A DNA stretch of 64,000 bases from Pseudoxanthomonas helianthi (GCF_017939625.1 NZ_JAGKTC010000003.1:496001-560000); one strand, 5' to 3'. Positions 51,307 to 60,796 are shown, counted from the stretch's first letter. Translations and numbers: made by a program. Notes: a model not told the origin generated them from the sequence alone.

Positions 51307-51567
51307 TCAGCGTGCGTTCCATTCGTGGACGGTCAATTCCGACGATCCGCGGATCGCCAGCGGATCGCGGGCAACGATGGCCCGCGCTTGCTCCAGCGAA
51401 CCGACGTTGCGCAACAGATAGGCGCCGCCGGATTTGTCGCTGAAGCCACCGGTCAGTTCCAACTGGCCGGTCGCGCGCAATTCGTCGAGGAAGACCTGGT
51501 GCGGTGCAATCACCGATTCGTCGAAATCGGGCCGCCGCATCGCCAGGACCAGGTAACGGGTGGTCAT
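51307..51567 (-). CDS. YciI-like protein
   Basis: An 86-residue single-domain YCII-related protein (RYLVLAMRRPDFDESVIAPHQVFLDELRATGQLELTGGFSDKSGGAYLLRNVGSLEQARAIVARDPL), a ferredoxin-like fold with the family's His-Asp region in 'PHQVFLDEL'. Its ATG overlaps the cupin gene's stop by 4 nt and it ends 4 nt before proB, so it is embedded in the arg-pro operon. Function is unknown. Confidence 0.8.
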   Translation of the reverse strand: MTTRYLVLAMRRPDFDESVIAPHQVFLDELRATGQLELTGGFSDKSGGAYLLRNVGSLEQARAIVARDPLAIRGSSELTVHEWNAR

Positions 51568-51929
51568 GCCGGCATTCCTCCGGTCGCGGGAGCGGCTTCA
51601 CGGTCGCCATGCGCGCGCGGCGCGGAGACCACCAGGAAGCGGACATCGGCGGCGGAACGATTGCGCATCTGGTGCGCCTGCCCCGGCGGCACGTGCAGGC
51701 CCTGGCCTGCGCCGAGCCGATGTTCCTGCCCTTCCAGCTCCAGTTCGGCTTCGCCCGCCAGCACGTAGAAAAACTGGCGCGAACGGGCATGCCGATGGCG
51801 CAGCTCCTCGGTTCCGGGCGGCATGCGCTCTTCGATCACGCTCAGGTCGTCGCCCTTGAGCAGATGCCAGCCATCGCAGCCCTGGCCCCAGGTGTAGTGT
51901 TCGGCGCAGGCGTGGCTGACGGGATCCAT
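51564..51929 (-). CDS. Small cupin-domain protein
   Basis: A 121-residue single cupin barrel. Motif 1 is GTEELRHRHARSRQFFYVLAGEAELELEG, in which RHRH and the later Glu are the metal-ligand positions. Motif 2 is GLHVPPGQAHQMRN with the second His. It could be a metal-dependent dioxygenase, isomerase or binding protein; the substrate is unknown. The gene sits 3 nt after argH and overlaps the YciI-like gene by 4 nt, a position that suggests co-expression with arginine and proline synthesis, though a metabolic link is not proved. Confidence 0.85.
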   Translation of the reverse strand: MDPVSHACAEHYTWGQGCDGWHLLKGDDLSVIEERMPPGTEELRHRHARSRQFFYVLAGEAELELEGQEHRLGAGQGLHVPPGQAHQMRNRSAADVRFLVVSAPRAHGDREAAPATGGMPA

Positions 51930-51932
51930 GGC

Positions 51933-53231
51933 TCAGGCCCCGAGCGCCGCGAAACGCGCGTTCAATTCTTCCAGGCGCAGGTCGGCCGCGGCGCCGGGCG
52001 AAACGCGCGCGGCCAGGCTGGATTCGGGCGTGCGGCCCTGCCCCGCCGAATCGGCCGACGCGGCGGCGGCCTTGTAGGCCTCGCGGAACGGCACGCCGGC
52101 GATGGCGGCTTCAACGGCGACGTCGGTGGCGTACATGCCCGAATCGATCGCCGCACGCAGCCGGTCTTCGCGCCATTCGAGGTTGGCCAGCAGCGCCGGC
52201 AGCAGCTCCAGCGCGGGCAGGCCGCGGCTGAAGCCGTGGAAAATCGCGCCCTTCGACGCCTGCAGGTCGCGATGGTAGCCGGACGGCAGCGACAGCAGCT
52301 GTTCGATCTCGGTGCGCGCCGCGGCGACGCTAGCGTGGGTGGCGCGCATCAGCTCGATCACGTCGGGGTTGCGCTTGTTCGGCATGATCGAACTGCCGGT
52401 GGTGTACTGCGCCGGCAGCGCTACGAAGCCGAACTCGGCGCTGGTGAACAGCGACAGGTCCCAGGCGATGCGGCGCAGGTCGAGCGTGGCGCTGCCGAGC
52501 GCTTCCAGCGCGGCCAGCTCGAACTTGCCGCGCGAGAGCTGCGCGTAGATCGGCGATACCTGCATCCGCGCGAAGCCGAGCGCCTCGGTGGTGTGTGCGC
52601 GGTCGAGCTTCAGGTTGACGCCGTAGCCGGCGGCGGTGCCCAGCGGATTGGCGTCGACCAGTTCCAGGGTATCGGCGGCGCGGATCGCATTGTCGATGAA
52701 GGCCTCGGCCCAGCCGGCCCACCACATGCCGGCGGACGACACCACGGCGCGCTGGATATGGGTGTAACCCGGGATCGGCAGGTCCTTCTCGGCCTGTGCG
52801 CGGTCGAGCGCGACCCTGGCGATCTCGCGCGAGAGTCCGGCGACACGCGCCAGCTTTTCCTTGAGCCACAGCCGCGTCGCCACCAGGATCTGGTCGTTGC
52901 GGCTGCGCCCGGTGTGGATCTTGCGGCCGGCGTCGCCGAGGCGCTCGGTCAGGCGGAACTCGATGGCGGAATGGCCGTCCTCGTAGCGTTCGTCGAGGAC
53001 GAAATCGCCGTTGCGGAAATCCTCGGTCAAGGTCGCGAGTTCACGCTTGAGCCCTGCCAGCTCGTCGGCCGTCAGGATGCCGATGCGCTGCAGGCCTTCC
53101 GCGTGCGCGGTGCTCGCGGCGATGTCGTGCAGGAAGAACTCGCGGTCCAGCAGCACGTCGTCGCCGGCCAGGAACTTCTGGATCTGCGCATCGACCGCCA
53201 CGCCGGGTTTTTGCCACAACAAGTCAGACAT
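51933..53231 (-). CDS. argH: Argininosuccinate lyase
   Basis: A 432-residue fumarase/aspartase-superfamily enzyme that splits argininosuccinate to arginine and fumarate, the last step of arginine synthesis. The signature [18 protein letters not shown] carries the catalytic Ser loop. [21 protein letters not shown] and [15 protein letters not shown] with the base His are present. It is slightly shorter than E. coli ArgH (457), mainly at the C-terminus. GAGG lies 12 nt before the ATG at 53231. A REP separates it from argC upstream. Confidence 0.96.
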   Translation of the reverse strand: MSDLLWQKPGVAVDAQIQKFLAGDDVLLDREFFLHDIAASTAHAEGLQRIGILTADELAGLKRELATLTEDFRNGDFVLDERYEDGHSAIEFRLTERLGDAGRKIHTGRSRNDQILVATRLWLKEKLARVAGLSREIARVALDRAQAEKDLPIPGYTHIQRAVVSSAGMWWAGWAEAFIDNAIRAADTLELVDANPLGTAAGYGVNLKLDRAHTTEALGFARMQVSPIYAQLSRGKFELAALEALGSATLDLRRIAWDLSLFTSAEFGFVALPAQYTTGSSIMPNKRNPDVIELMRATHASVAAARTEIEQLLSLPSGYHRDLQASKGAIFHGFSRGLPALELLPALLANLEWREDRLRAAIDSGMYATDVAVEAAIAGVPFREAYKAAAASADSAGQGRTPESSLAARVSPGAAADLRLEELNARFAALGA

Positions 53232-53290
53232 CTTGGTTTCCTCGTTGGGTGGGCCGCGACCCACCTTGGAATTTTTCGCGATCCGCGAAC

Positions 53291-53313
53291 GGCGGGCCAG
53301 GGCCCCGCCCTAC
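53291..53313 (-). repeat. REP element at the end of argC
   Basis: A GTAG-footed palindrome, GTAGGGCGGGGCCCTGGCCCG then CC. The TAG of the GTAG foot is the argC stop codon (53310-53312). Confidence 0.85.
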
Positions 53314-54275
53314 GCTGAAAAGAAATCCTGCGGCGGAATGCTGGCCAATTCGTCGAAACCGAACGCGAGGTTCAAATTCTGCATCGCCTGCGTCGCGGCG
53401 CCCTTCAGCAGGTTGTCCAGCGTGGCGACCACGACCAGGCGCTTGCCGCCCGGCGCCACGGTGAAGCCGCCGATCTCGACGCCGTGCTTGCCGGCGATGC
53501 GGCTGACCCAGGGCGCGTCGTCGGTCACGCGCACCAGCGGCTCGCCGGCGTAGCGCTGGCGATACAGCTCGCGCACTTCCTCCACCTTCACCGGCTGCTG
53601 CAGCCACAGGTTCACGGTCATGGTGATGCCGCGAAAATGCGGGGCGACATGCGGCATGAACTCGACCGGCACGCCGAGCTGGCGCGAGACCTCGCGCTCG
53701 TGCATGTGGTCGGCCAGCGCATACGGCATCAGGTTGTCGCGCAGCAGCTCGGGATTGTTCTTGTCCGACGGCGTGGTGCCGGCGCCGGAATAGCCGGACA
53801 CGCCGAAGCATTGCGGCGGACCGGCCAGCCGGTCGAGCAACGGGGCGATGGCCAGCTGCATCGCCGTGGCGTAGCAGCCCGGATTGCTGACGCGCTTCTG
53901 CCCGGCGTATTTGCCGCGGGTCAGTTCCGGCAGGCCGTAGTACCAACCATCATCGAAACGATAGTCGGCGGACAGGTCAACGATGACAGGATTCGCCTTC
54001 GCCGCGTCGATCGCCGCCACGTATTCGGCGGCCTTGCCATTCGGCAGCGCCAGCACGATGGCGTCGACGCCCTTCGCCGCGACGGCTTCGGGCGACAGGT
54101 TCTCGTAACGCAGCTCGCCGGCATAGGCGGCATTGTGTTCGCGAACTGGCTGGCCATCCAGTTCGCGCGACGAGACGAAGGCCAGCGCGAATTGCGGATG
54201 GTTGGCGATCAGCCTGATCAGCTCGCTGCCAGTGTGGCCGCGCGCGCCGACGATGCCGATAGTGGTCTTGCTCAT
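53310..54275 (-). CDS. argC: N-acetyl-gamma-glutamyl-phosphate reductase
   Basis: A 321-residue NADPH-dependent reductase of the acetylated arginine pathway. The N-terminal nucleotide motif is [17 protein letters not shown]. The catalytic Cys134 is in [14 protein letters not shown], and the conserved His sits in [10 protein letters not shown]. It reduces acetylglutamyl phosphate from ArgB to the semialdehyde. The start overlaps the stop of the upstream GNAT gene by 4 nt. Its stop codon is the TAG of a REP foot, so the last residues (QDFFSA) may have been set by REP insertion. Confidence 0.95.
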   Translation of the reverse strand: MSKTTIGIVGARGHTGSELIRLIANHPQFALAFVSSRELDGQPVREHNAAYAGELRYENLSPEAVAAKGVDAIVLALPNGKAAEYVAAIDAAKANPVIVDLSADYRFDDGWYYGLPELTRGKYAGQKRVSNPGCYATAMQLAIAPLLDRLAGPPQCFGVSGYSGAGTTPSDKNNPELLRDNLMPYALADHMHEREVSRQLGVPVEFMPHVAPHFRGITMTVNLWLQQPVKVEEVRELYRQRYAGEPLVRVTDDAPWVSRIAGKHGVEIGGFTVAPGGKRLVVVATLDNLLKGAATQAMQNLNLAFGFDELASIPPQDFFSA

Positions 54276-54892
54276 GCCGGAACCTCGTGCGATTGCAGTT
54301 TCGCCAGCAGGCCGCGTTGCACCTCGGGCCACTCGCTGTCGATGATCGAAAACACCACCGTGTCGCGCGGACTGCCGTCGGCGTGGCGCTTGTGGTGGCG
54401 CAGGATGCCGTCCTGCTTCGCGCCGAGCCGGGCGATGGCGGCGCGCGAACGCGCGTTGTGCGAGCTGGTCTCGAACGTGACGCAGATGCACCCGAGCGTC
54501 TCGAAGGCATGCCGCAGCAACAGCAGCTTGGCCTCGGTGTTCACGCCGCTGCGCTGCACGCGCGGCGCGTACCAGGTGTAGCCGATGCTGAGCCGCGGCA
54601 CCTCGGGCTCGAAACCGTAGAATCGGGTGGTCCCGACCACTTCACCGTCGGCATCGAGCGCCGCGAACGGCAACACCTTGCCTTCTGCCTGCGCTTGCAG
54701 CGCGGCCGCGACGTAGCCTTCCACGCCCTCGACCGACGGCGTGTTGGTGAACCACAGGTTCTCCAGGCCTTCATGGTCGCGCGCCCGGCGCAAGCCGGCG
54801 ACGTGATCCGCGGAAAGCGGCACGAGCGAAACGTGCCGGCCCTTCAGGGTGGGCACTTCGCGCCAGGCCTGCGTCGGCGTCGCGGCGGCCAT
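54272..54892 (-). CDS. GNAT-family acetyltransferase between argB and argC
   Basis: A 206-residue GCN5-related acetyltransferase of the RimJ/RimL-like (Acetyltransf_3) type. It opens [20 protein letters not shown]. The acetyl-CoA loop region is [31 protein letters not shown], and a family hallmark is [23 protein letters not shown]. It is likely a protein N-terminal or small-molecule acetyltransferase. Its ATG shares one base with the argB stop and its stop overlaps argC, so it is translated within the arginine operon. A direct role in arginine synthesis is unproved, since the fused ArgB already has an N-acetylglutamate synthase domain. Confidence 0.85.
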   Translation of the reverse strand: MAAATPTQAWREVPTLKGRHVSLVPLSADHVAGLRRARDHEGLENLWFTNTPSVEGVEGYVAAALQAQAEGKVLPFAALDADGEVVGTTRFYGFEPEVPRLSIGYTWYAPRVQRSGVNTEAKLLLLRHAFETLGCICVTFETSSHNARSRAAIARLGAKQDGILRHHKRHADGSPRDTVVFSIIDSEWPEVQRGLLAKLQSHEVPA

Positions 54893-56214
54893 CAGTCGAT
54901 CCAGCTCGCCGGCCGCGTCGCGGTGTGCTGCGCGCAGCGGGCGATGTCGGCGAGGTCGTCGATGCCGTACCAGAACAGCTTCCACTTCTCCTGCTTGATG
55001 CAGCCGTCGGACTCGGCGTAGTAGAAGATGTTGACCTGGTTGTTGTGGCGCGAGCGCCAGAACATCTTCGGGTTCTCCTCGCGGGCCACGTGCCAGACCG
55101 CGCGGCCCAGGCCCTCGCCCTGCGCTTCGTCGAGCACGGCGAATTTGTCGAGGTAGGCGAAACCTTCTTCCCGGGTCAGGATCATCGCCGCGCGGTAGTT
55201 CTCGCTGACGTAGATCCGGAACGGCACGGTCTTTTCGAAATAGTCCGGCTGCAGCGTGCGGCCGAAGCTGGACTCGATCAGTTCCCGCATCCGGTCCACG
55301 TCCACCCCCTGCCACGAGTCGAAGCGCAGCACGCGCTCGCCCATGCGCACCAACGTGCCCGAACCCTTGTGGGTGAACAGTTCCTTGGTCAGCTCGTCCG
55401 GCCGGGTGATCGACACCGACGAAGTCAGCGGCAACACGTCGAGCAGGTCCTTGATCTGTTCGATCTTCACCTTCATGCCGCCGTTGATCCACGGCTGCCG
55501 CATCAGCTCGTCGTACTCGGTCGACAGGTTGATCGAGTCGATGACCTTGCCGTTGGCGTCGAGCAGGCCGCCGGTGCCGGTCAGGAACACGATCTTGTAC
55601 GGCTGCAGGGTCTTGACCAGTTCGTTCGCGGCCCAGTCGGCGTTGATGTTGAGGTACTGGCCGCCGGCGGTGACGCCGAGGCTGGCGATCACCGGGATCG
55701 CGCCGAGGCGGATCGCCGCTTCGATGCCTTCGACCTCGACCCGGCTGACCCGGCCGACCAGCCCGTACTTTTCCCGATCGAGGAATTCGGCCTCGAACAC
55801 GCCGGTGGTCAGCGAGGTGGCGTGCACGCCCTGCGCGTGCAGTTCGTCGACCAGGTTCATGTTTTCGCGGCGCATCACCTTGCGCACCACGCCCAACGCT
55901 TCATCGCCGGTGAACCGCAGGCCATCGACGACCTGCTTGGGAATGCCGGCGGCGGTCAGTTCTTCGTCCAGCTGCGGACCGGCGCCGTGGATGACGATCG
56001 GGGTCAGGCCGACCTGCTGCAGGAACGCCAACGACGACACCAGCGCGTCCATGTCTTCGCGCAGCACCGCGCCGCCGACCTTGACCACAGCGAAACGCTT
56101 GGCGTCGATCTGCGAGAACCGCTTCAGGTATTGGTCGATTTCCTTGGCGCTGCCCAGGTTCGACAGCAGCTTGACGATGGTCTGCCGGGTCTGCTTGTTC
56201 GATTCGATGTTCAT
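54892..56214 (-). CDS. argB: Bifunctional acetylglutamate kinase / N-acetylglutamate synthase
   Basis: A 440-residue fusion. Residues about 1-285 are the amino-acid-kinase domain ([75 protein letters not shown]). Residues about 290-440 are a GNAT/DUF619 domain ([24 protein letters not shown]... [39 protein letters not shown]). This is the NAGS-K type known from Xanthomonas and related to animal NAGS. It makes acetylglutamate and phosphorylates it; arginine feedback on the kinase domain is a family trait. It overlaps argE by 4 nt upstream and the GNAT gene by 1 nt downstream. Confidence 0.95.
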   Translation of the reverse strand: MNIESNKQTRQTIVKLLSNLGSAKEIDQYLKRFSQIDAKRFAVVKVGGAVLREDMDALVSSLAFLQQVGLTPIVIHGAGPQLDEELTAAGIPKQVVDGLRFTGDEALGVVRKVMRRENMNLVDELHAQGVHATSLTTGVFEAEFLDREKYGLVGRVSRVEVEGIEAAIRLGAIPVIASLGVTAGGQYLNINADWAANELVKTLQPYKIVFLTGTGGLLDANGKVIDSINLSTEYDELMRQPWINGGMKVKIEQIKDLLDVLPLTSSVSITRPDELTKELFTHKGSGTLVRMGERVLRFDSWQGVDVDRMRELIESSFGRTLQPDYFEKTVPFRIYVSENYRAAMILTREEGFAYLDKFAVLDEAQGEGLGRAVWHVAREENPKMFWRSRHNNQVNIFYYAESDGCIKQEKWKLFWYGIDDLADIARCAQHTATRPASWID

Positions 56215-57302
56215 TTGGCGAAGATCTGTTGCACGGTGTCGGCGTAATGCCGCAGTTGTTCGAGGGAAACCCATTCGTCGGCGGTGTGCGCCTGGGCGAT
56301 GTCGCCGGGTCCGTAGACCAGCGCGGTCAAACCGGCTTGCGAGAACAGCGAGGCTTCGGTCCAGAAATCGACCGCGTTGCCGACCGGCAGGCCGAGTTCA
56401 TCGGCCAGGTCGCGCGCGGCGAGGCGGCGTTCTTCCGCGCGGGCCACGTCGCCAGACGGCAGCGAGGGGCCGCGGAACGTCTCTTCGTACTCGGCCAGCG
56501 CATCCGCGTCGGCGAAGCCGCGGAAGGTCGCGTGCAGCTCGGCGAAATCCTGCGAGGGCAGCGGCCGGAAGCCGAAGCGCACTTCGGCGGACGGGGCGAT
56601 GATGTTCGCCTTGATCCCGCCTTCGACCTTGCCGACGTTGAAGCGCAGTCCGGTCAGCCCGCCGAAGCGCAGGTGTTTCTGCGCTTCCACGTAGTCCAGC
56701 GCCGACGCGCCCCAGCGCATCGCCTGGTGCAACGCGCTCAGCGACATGGCGTTCTCGGCCGAGGCGTGGCCGGCCTGGCCCTTGAACGCCATGCGCACCG
56801 CGCTGATGCCGCGATGGGCCAGCACCGCTTCGCCGCAGGTCGGCTCGGCGATGATCGCTTCGCCGAAGCCATGGTCGCGAGTTAGGAACGCGGCGATGCA
56901 GCGCGGATCGTTGGCTTCCTCGTCGCTGCTGAACAACAGCGCGGCATCGCCCGGTTGCGCCTGTACCGCGGCGATCAGCGCGGCCGCCGCGCCCTTGATG
57001 TCGCAGGCGCCGAGTCCGATGGCGCGGTCTTCGGTGACGCGCAGCCTCAGCGGATCGGCGGTCCATGCCGGCGATGACGGCACCGTGTCCAGGTGCACGT
57101 TGAACACGCGCTTCGGCTGCCCGCGCACGGCGAACAGCGACACCGCGCCGGCGCCGTGGTCGGTCACTTCGACCCTAAAGTCCGGCAACTGCGCGCGGAT
57201 GTAGTCGAAGATGCCGCCGGTGGTGATCGCGCGCGGCGGGTTGCGGGTGTCGAAGGACACCAGCGCTTCGAGGTGCTTGAGCGTGGTTGCGAGCGTGGTC
57301 AT
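56211..57302 (-). CDS. argE: Acetylornithine/acetylcitrulline deacetylase
   Basis: A 363-residue M20 metallopeptidase-fold deacetylase. First zinc ligand [12 protein letters not shown], second [17 protein letters not shown], Glu pair [11 protein letters not shown], and the dimerisation domain around [22 protein letters not shown]. With an acetylornithine carbamoyltransferase in the same operon, its physiological substrate should be N-acetylcitrulline, giving citrulline, rather than acetylornithine. The length is close to E. coli ArgE (383). It overlaps genes on both sides by 4 nt (ATGA), so it is tightly coupled. Confidence 0.93.
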   Translation of the reverse strand: MTTLATTLKHLEALVSFDTRNPPRAITTGGIFDYIRAQLPDFRVEVTDHGAGAVSLFAVRGQPKRVFNVHLDTVPSSPAWTADPLRLRVTEDRAIGLGACDIKGAAAALIAAVQAQPGDAALLFSSDEEANDPRCIAAFLTRDHGFGEAIIAEPTCGEAVLAHRGISAVRMAFKGQAGHASAENAMSLSALHQAMRWGASALDYVEAQKHLRFGGLTGLRFNVGKVEGGIKANIIAPSAEVRFGFRPLPSQDFAELHATFRGFADADALAEYEETFRGPSLPSGDVARAEERRLAARDLADELGLPVGNAVDFWTEASLFSQAGLTALVYGPGDIAQAHTADEWVSLEQLRHYADTVQQIFAK

Positions 57303-57739
57303 GCGGTTCGTGCCTGCACGTAGATGTCGGGACGCAACACTTCCATCAGCGTTTGCGGCCTGGCCGGCGCGTCGAAGCCGTACTGCGCATACAGCCCGTG
57401 CGCATCGGACGTGGCCAGCATGAACCGGCGCAGCCCCTGCAACTGCGGGTGCGCCATGATTTCGGCGACCAGCTGCTTGCTGTAGCCACGACCGCGATGT
57501 TCCGGCAGCACGAACACGTCGGCCAGGTAGGCGAAGGTCGCGAAGTCGGAAACGACCCGCGCGAACGCCACCTGCCCCGCGCCTTTGACATAGCCGCCGA
57601 AGCACAGCGAGCCGGCGATTGCACGCGCCACCGTTTCCTCCGGGATGCCCTGGCTCCAGTAGGCCTCGGCGGAGAGGAAGCGGTGGATCAGCGGCAGGTC
57701 CAGTTCCGCCTTGTCCGTGCTGATGCGAAGTTCGCTCAT
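57299..57739 (-). CDS. GNAT-family acetyltransferase between argG and argE
   Basis: A 146-residue single GNAT domain. FAYLADVFVLPEHRGRGYSKQLVAEIMAHPQLQGLRRFMLATSDAHGLYAQYGF contains the acetyl-CoA loop EHRGRGYSKQL and the usual 'HGLYAQYGF' ending. It is typical of small-molecule or protein acetyltransferases. It overlaps argE by 4 nt and starts 13 nt after argG. Such a gene is common at this place in Xanthomonas-type arg operons. The substrate is unknown. Confidence 0.85.
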   Translation of the reverse strand: MSELRISTDKAELDLPLIHRFLSAEAYWSQGIPEETVARAIAGSLCFGGYVKGAGQVAFARVVSDFATFAYLADVFVLPEHRGRGYSKQLVAEIMAHPQLQGLRRFMLATSDAHGLYAQYGFDAPARPQTLMEVLRPDIYVQARTA

Positions 57740-57752
57740 CGATGCGTCCGCA

Positions 57753-58958
57753 TCAACGGTTGATCTCGGCCCACAGGGTCGAGCTCATGCCGAACAGCTT
57801 GATGAAGCCCTCGGCTTCCTCGACGCCCCAGTCCGCCGACTGCGCATAGGTCGCGCCCTTGGCATTGAGGATGTGCGGCGACTTCACCGCCACCGCATCG
57901 ACGCGACCGCCGCGGGTTTCCAGCAACACTTCGCCGTTGACCGTGGCCTGCGAGGACTTCAGGAACGCCTCCAGGTCGGTCTTGACCGGGTCATGGTAGA
58001 AGCCTTCGTACACGACTTCGACCCACTTGCGCGCCACTTCCGGCTTGAAGCGGTTCTGCTGCTTGCTCAGCACCGCTTCCTCCAGCGCGCGGTGCGCGGC
58101 CAGCAACGAGACCAGGCCCGGCGCTTCGTAGACGATGCGGCCCTTCAGGCCGATGGTGGTGTCGCCGGTATACATGCCGCGGCCCACGCCGTACGGCGCG
58201 AACAGCGCATTCAATTTCGCCAGCAGCTTGGCGCCCTGCATCGCTTCGCCGTCCAGCGTCACCGCTTCGCCGTTCTTGAAGCCGATGGCCACGCGCAGCG
58301 GCGCTTCCGGCCATTCGCTGCGCGGCGCGCACCAGCCGCGCGCGCCTTCGCCCGGCGCTTCCCACTTGTCGATCTCGCCGCCGGACAGGGTCACGCCCAG
58401 CAGGTTTTCGTTGATGGTGTAGCTCTTCTGCTTGGCACGCACGCCGAAGCCGCGCTCTTCCAGGTAGGCCTGCTCGTAGGCACGGGTCTGGGTGTGTTCC
58501 TTCTGGATTTCGCGGATCGGCGCGATGATGCGGTAGTCGCCGGAGGCCTTCACCGCCAGGTCGAAGCGCACCTGGTCGTTGCCCATGCCGGTGCAGCCGT
58601 GGGCGATGGCATTCGTGCCCAGTTCGGCGGCGCGCTTCAGCGAAGCGTCGACGATCAGGTAGCGGTCGGACACCAGCAGCGGATACTGGCCCTGGTAGCC
58701 CTCGCCCGCCCACACGAACGGCTTGACGAAGCCTTCCCAGATCGCCGGCCCGCCATCGACGGTGACGTGCGACGCGACGCCGAGTTCCGCGGCGCGCTGC
58801 TCGATGTAGGCACGCTCTTCGGCATCGACGCCGCCGGTGTCGGCGAACACGGTGTGCACGTTCCAGCCGCGCTCCTTCAGGTAGGGCACGCAGAAGCTGG
58901 TGTCGAGGCCGCCGGAAAAGGCGAGGACGATGTCGCGGGATTCGTTGGGGGTGGTCAT
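57753..58958 (-). CDS. argG: Argininosuccinate synthase
   Basis: A 401-residue ATP-dependent ligase joining citrulline and aspartate. The N-terminal PP-loop is [33 protein letters not shown] and IAPIREI are ArgG signatures. The C-terminal helix ends STLWAEINR. The ATG at 58958 starts [11 protein letters not shown]. It is the second gene after argF', with a REP pair in the 72-nt gap. Confidence 0.95.
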   Translation of the reverse strand: MTTPNESRDIVLAFSGGLDTSFCVPYLKERGWNVHTVFADTGGVDAEERAYIEQRAAELGVASHVTVDGGPAIWEGFVKPFVWAGEGYQGQYPLLVSDRYLIVDASLKRAAELGTNAIAHGCTGMGNDQVRFDLAVKASGDYRIIAPIREIQKEHTQTRAYEQAYLEERGFGVRAKQKSYTINENLLGVTLSGGEIDKWEAPGEGARGWCAPRSEWPEAPLRVAIGFKNGEAVTLDGEAMQGAKLLAKLNALFAPYGVGRGMYTGDTTIGLKGRIVYEAPGLVSLLAAHRALEEAVLSKQQNRFKPEVARKWVEVVYEGFYHDPVKTDLEAFLKSSQATVNGEVLLETRGGRVDAVAVKSPHILNAKGATYAQSADWGVEEAEGFIKLFGMSSTLWAEINR

Positions 58959-58973
58959 TTCAGGATCTCGTGG

Positions 58974-59034
58974 GGTGGGCCCTGGCCCACCGTTGCATGG
59001 TTGGTTGTCGTCGGCGGGCTTGAGCCCGCCCTAC
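58974..59034. repeat. REP pair between argF' and argG
   Basis: A GTGGGCC-CTG-GGCCCAC copy at about 58975-58991 and a perfect GGCGGGCT-TGAGCCCGCCCTAC copy at 59013-59034. The TAG of the second copy's GTAG foot, read on the minus strand, is the argF' stop codon. Confidence 0.85.
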
Positions 59035-60038
59035 CGGATCAAGGCGGCCATGACGGCCTTCTGCACGTGCAGGCGGTTCTCGGCCTCGTCGATGGCGATG
59101 CACTGCGGCGAATCCATCACCGCGTCGGTGGCCTTGACGTTGCGGCGCAGCGGCAGGCAGTGGCTGAACACGCCGTTGTTGGTCAGCGCCATCTTCGCTT
59201 CGTCGACGATGAAGTGCTTGAAGCGGTCGCGGATCGGCTTCTCCGGCTCCCACTGGCCGAAATACGGCAGCGCGCCCCAGCTCTTGGCGTAGACCACGTC
59301 GGCGCCGCGATAGGCGCTTTCGATGTCGTGGCTGACCGCGAACGAGCCGCCGCTTTCGGCGACGTTCTGCTCGGCCCAGCCGATGTAGCGCTCGTCGAGG
59401 ACGTATTCCGGGGTCGGGCACAACAAGGTCACGTCCATGCCCAGGCGGGTGGCGATGGTCAGCGCCGAGTTGGCCACGGCGGTGTTCAGCGGCTTCGGAT
59501 GGTAGGTCCAGGTCAGCACGTACTTCTTGCCGCGCAGGTCGGTGGTGCCGAAGTGTTCCTGCAGGGCCAGCGCGTGGGCCAGTTCCTGGCACGGATGGGT
59601 GATCGTCTCCATGTTGATCACCGGCACCGGCGAGTACCTGGCGAACGACTTCAGCACGATGTCCTCGCGGTCGTACTGCCAGTCGACGAACTTCGGGAAC
59701 GCGCGCACGCCGATCAGGTCGACGTAACGGCCCAGCACCCTGGCCACCTCGGCGATGTGCTCCTCGGTGTCGCCGTCCATCACCGTGCCCAGGTTGAACT
59801 CGATCGGCCACGCGTCCTTGCCCGGCTGCAGCACCACGGCATGGCCGCCCAGCTGGAACGCGCCCAGCTCGAAGCTGGTGCGGGTGCGCATCGACGGGTT
59901 GAAGAACACCAGGGCGATCGATTTGCCCTTGAGCTGGTCGCCCAGCTTGCTGCGCTTGAATTCGGCGGCCTGCGCCAGCAGCGCATCGAGTTCGGCGCGG
60001 CTCCAGTCCTGGGTGTTCAAGAAGTGTTTCAGCGGCAT
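59031..60038 (-). CDS. argF': N-acetylornithine carbamoyltransferase
   Basis: A 335-residue transcarbamylase that makes N-acetylcitrulline from acetylornithine and carbamoyl phosphate. The carbamoyl-phosphate site is FFNPSMRTRTSFELGAF. The AOTCase-specific features known from Xanthomonas campestris are present: MDGDTEEHIAEVARVLGRY with the key acidic loop, TWTYHPKPLNTAVANSAL, and the Lys in CLPLRRNVKATDAVMD that is carboxylated in the known structure. This rules out ordinary ornithine carbamoyltransferase. It is the first gene of the arg-pro block. A leader peptide and attenuator-like hairpins lie between it and the upstream gene. Its TAG stop is part of a REP. Confidence 0.96.
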   Translation of the reverse strand: MPLKHFLNTQDWSRAELDALLAQAAEFKRSKLGDQLKGKSIALVFFNPSMRTRTSFELGAFQLGGHAVVLQPGKDAWPIEFNLGTVMDGDTEEHIAEVARVLGRYVDLIGVRAFPKFVDWQYDREDIVLKSFARYSPVPVINMETITHPCQELAHALALQEHFGTTDLRGKKYVLTWTYHPKPLNTAVANSALTIATRLGMDVTLLCPTPEYVLDERYIGWAEQNVAESGGSFAVSHDIESAYRGADVVYAKSWGALPYFGQWEPEKPIRDRFKHFIVDEAKMALTNNGVFSHCLPLRRNVKATDAVMDSPQCIAIDEAENRLHVQKAVMAALIR

Positions 60039-60113
60039 CGGAGGGTCCTTCGGGACGGGGCTCTACAGGAAGATGGTTTCTTGCGGATGAAACTTTTTGC
60101 CGGGCCAGAAACG

Positions 60114-60172
60114 AAAAAACCCAGCTTCACGCTGGGTTTCGGAACGAACACGCACGTCTCCGCTTACCCAGC
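60114..60172 (-). promoter_or_regulatory. Transcription attenuator upstream of argF'
   Basis: On the minus strand, segment A GCTGGGT (60172-60166, at the end of the leader ORF) can pair with segment B ACCCAGC (60137-60131) to form an antiterminator. B can instead pair with segment C GCTGGGT (60125-60119) as AAACCCAGC-GTGAA-GCTGGGTTT, followed by TTTTTT (60119-60114), an intrinsic terminator. A ribosome stalled at the Arg codons (60199-60188) leaves A free and favours read-through; one that reaches the stop covers A and allows termination. Sequence fit is seen directly; regulation by arginine is inferred. Confidence 0.7.
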
Positions 60173-60259
60173 AACGCAGGGTTCCGGTCGGCGGGCACGC
60201 GAGGTCATCCCGGAGGCCATCCGGGCGGAGCTTGCGTAGGCATGGTCGTTCGCTTTCAT
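60164..60259 (-). CDS. Candidate Arg leader peptide of the argF' attenuator
   Basis: A 31-codon open frame ending with TAA at 60166-60164. Three in-frame ATGs (60259, 60220, 60208) could start it; the shortest reading is MTSRARRPEPCVAG. It has Arg codons CGT, CGC and CGA within four positions. The arginines come just before the segment that can pair with the terminator, as in known leader peptides. None of the ATGs has a strong ribosome-binding site, which lowers confidence. Confidence 0.55.
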   Translation of the reverse strand: MKANDHAYASSARMASGMTSRARRPEPCVAG

Positions 60260-60301
60260 CCGCGGAATGGTCGCACGGCCGTCGCCGCGGTGCAACAAGC
60301 G

Positions 60302-60796
60302 CTAGGGAACCGCGACCGGCGCGGCTTCGTAAGGCATCACCGAGATGCGGATGCGCAGGCGGGTGCCGGGGTCCTCGAGCAGGCGCGAGCGGTATTTCAT
60401 GCCCTTGTACATGTAGTCCACGTCGTAGGCGATGGGCCGCTGGAACTCCTTGGCCACCGGCACGGTACGGCAGCGCGGTGCGGCGGGCGCAGCCTGCTTC
60501 GGCTTGTCGTTGTCGGTGAACACGCCCTTGACCGAGTCCCACATCCGCGCGAGCCGGCCTTCTTCGTCCTTGGGCTGCGGCTTCGGGGGCGCCGGCTGGT
60601 CGCAGACCTTCTCGGCGCGGGTGGCGCGCAGGGTTTCGTACACCGGCTCGACGTTGAGCACCCGCGCATAGTCGACGCGGACGTTCTCCGCCATCGGCGC
60701 CACCGGCGCGCTTTGCGCCCTGCCAGCACCCGTCACCGACAGCATGGCCAAGGCCAGCAGGCAGGCGGACGACTGGAGCGAAAGGGCACGAATCAT
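60302..60796 (-). CDS. Small exported protein, glycine-zipper-protein C-domain-like
   Basis: A 164-residue protein with a signal peptide (SACLLALAMLSVTGAGRA). The C-terminal part IAYDVDYMYKGMKYRSRLLEDPGTRLRIRISV resembles the beta domain found after glycine-zipper 2TM segments in outer-membrane proteins (YDVxYxYxG...DPGxxxRxRVxV), but no glycine zipper is present. Three Cys residues lie in the middle (VCDQ, RCRT). It is divergent from cysS. Its transcript would run toward the arg attenuator, whose hairpin could also terminate it. Function is unknown. Confidence 0.72.
   Translation of the reverse strand: MIRALSLQSSACLLALAMLSVTGAGRAQSAPVAPMAENVRVDYARVLNVEPVYETLRATRAEKVCDQPAPPKPQPKDEEGRLARMWDSVKGVFTDNDKPKQAAPAAPRCRTVPVAKEFQRPIAYDVDYMYKGMKYRSRLLEDPGTRLRIRISVMPYEAAPVAVP

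Noticed and set aside
59031-60038. Ordinary ornithine carbamoyltransferase
   Set aside because: The HPKPLNTAV, SMRTRTSFE and MDGDTEEH features match acetylornithine carbamoyltransferase, and the operon contains argE downstream.
57711-60239. An 842-codon + strand open frame across argG and argF'
   Set aside because: It crosses two clear genes in antisense, with no domain and no sensible composition.
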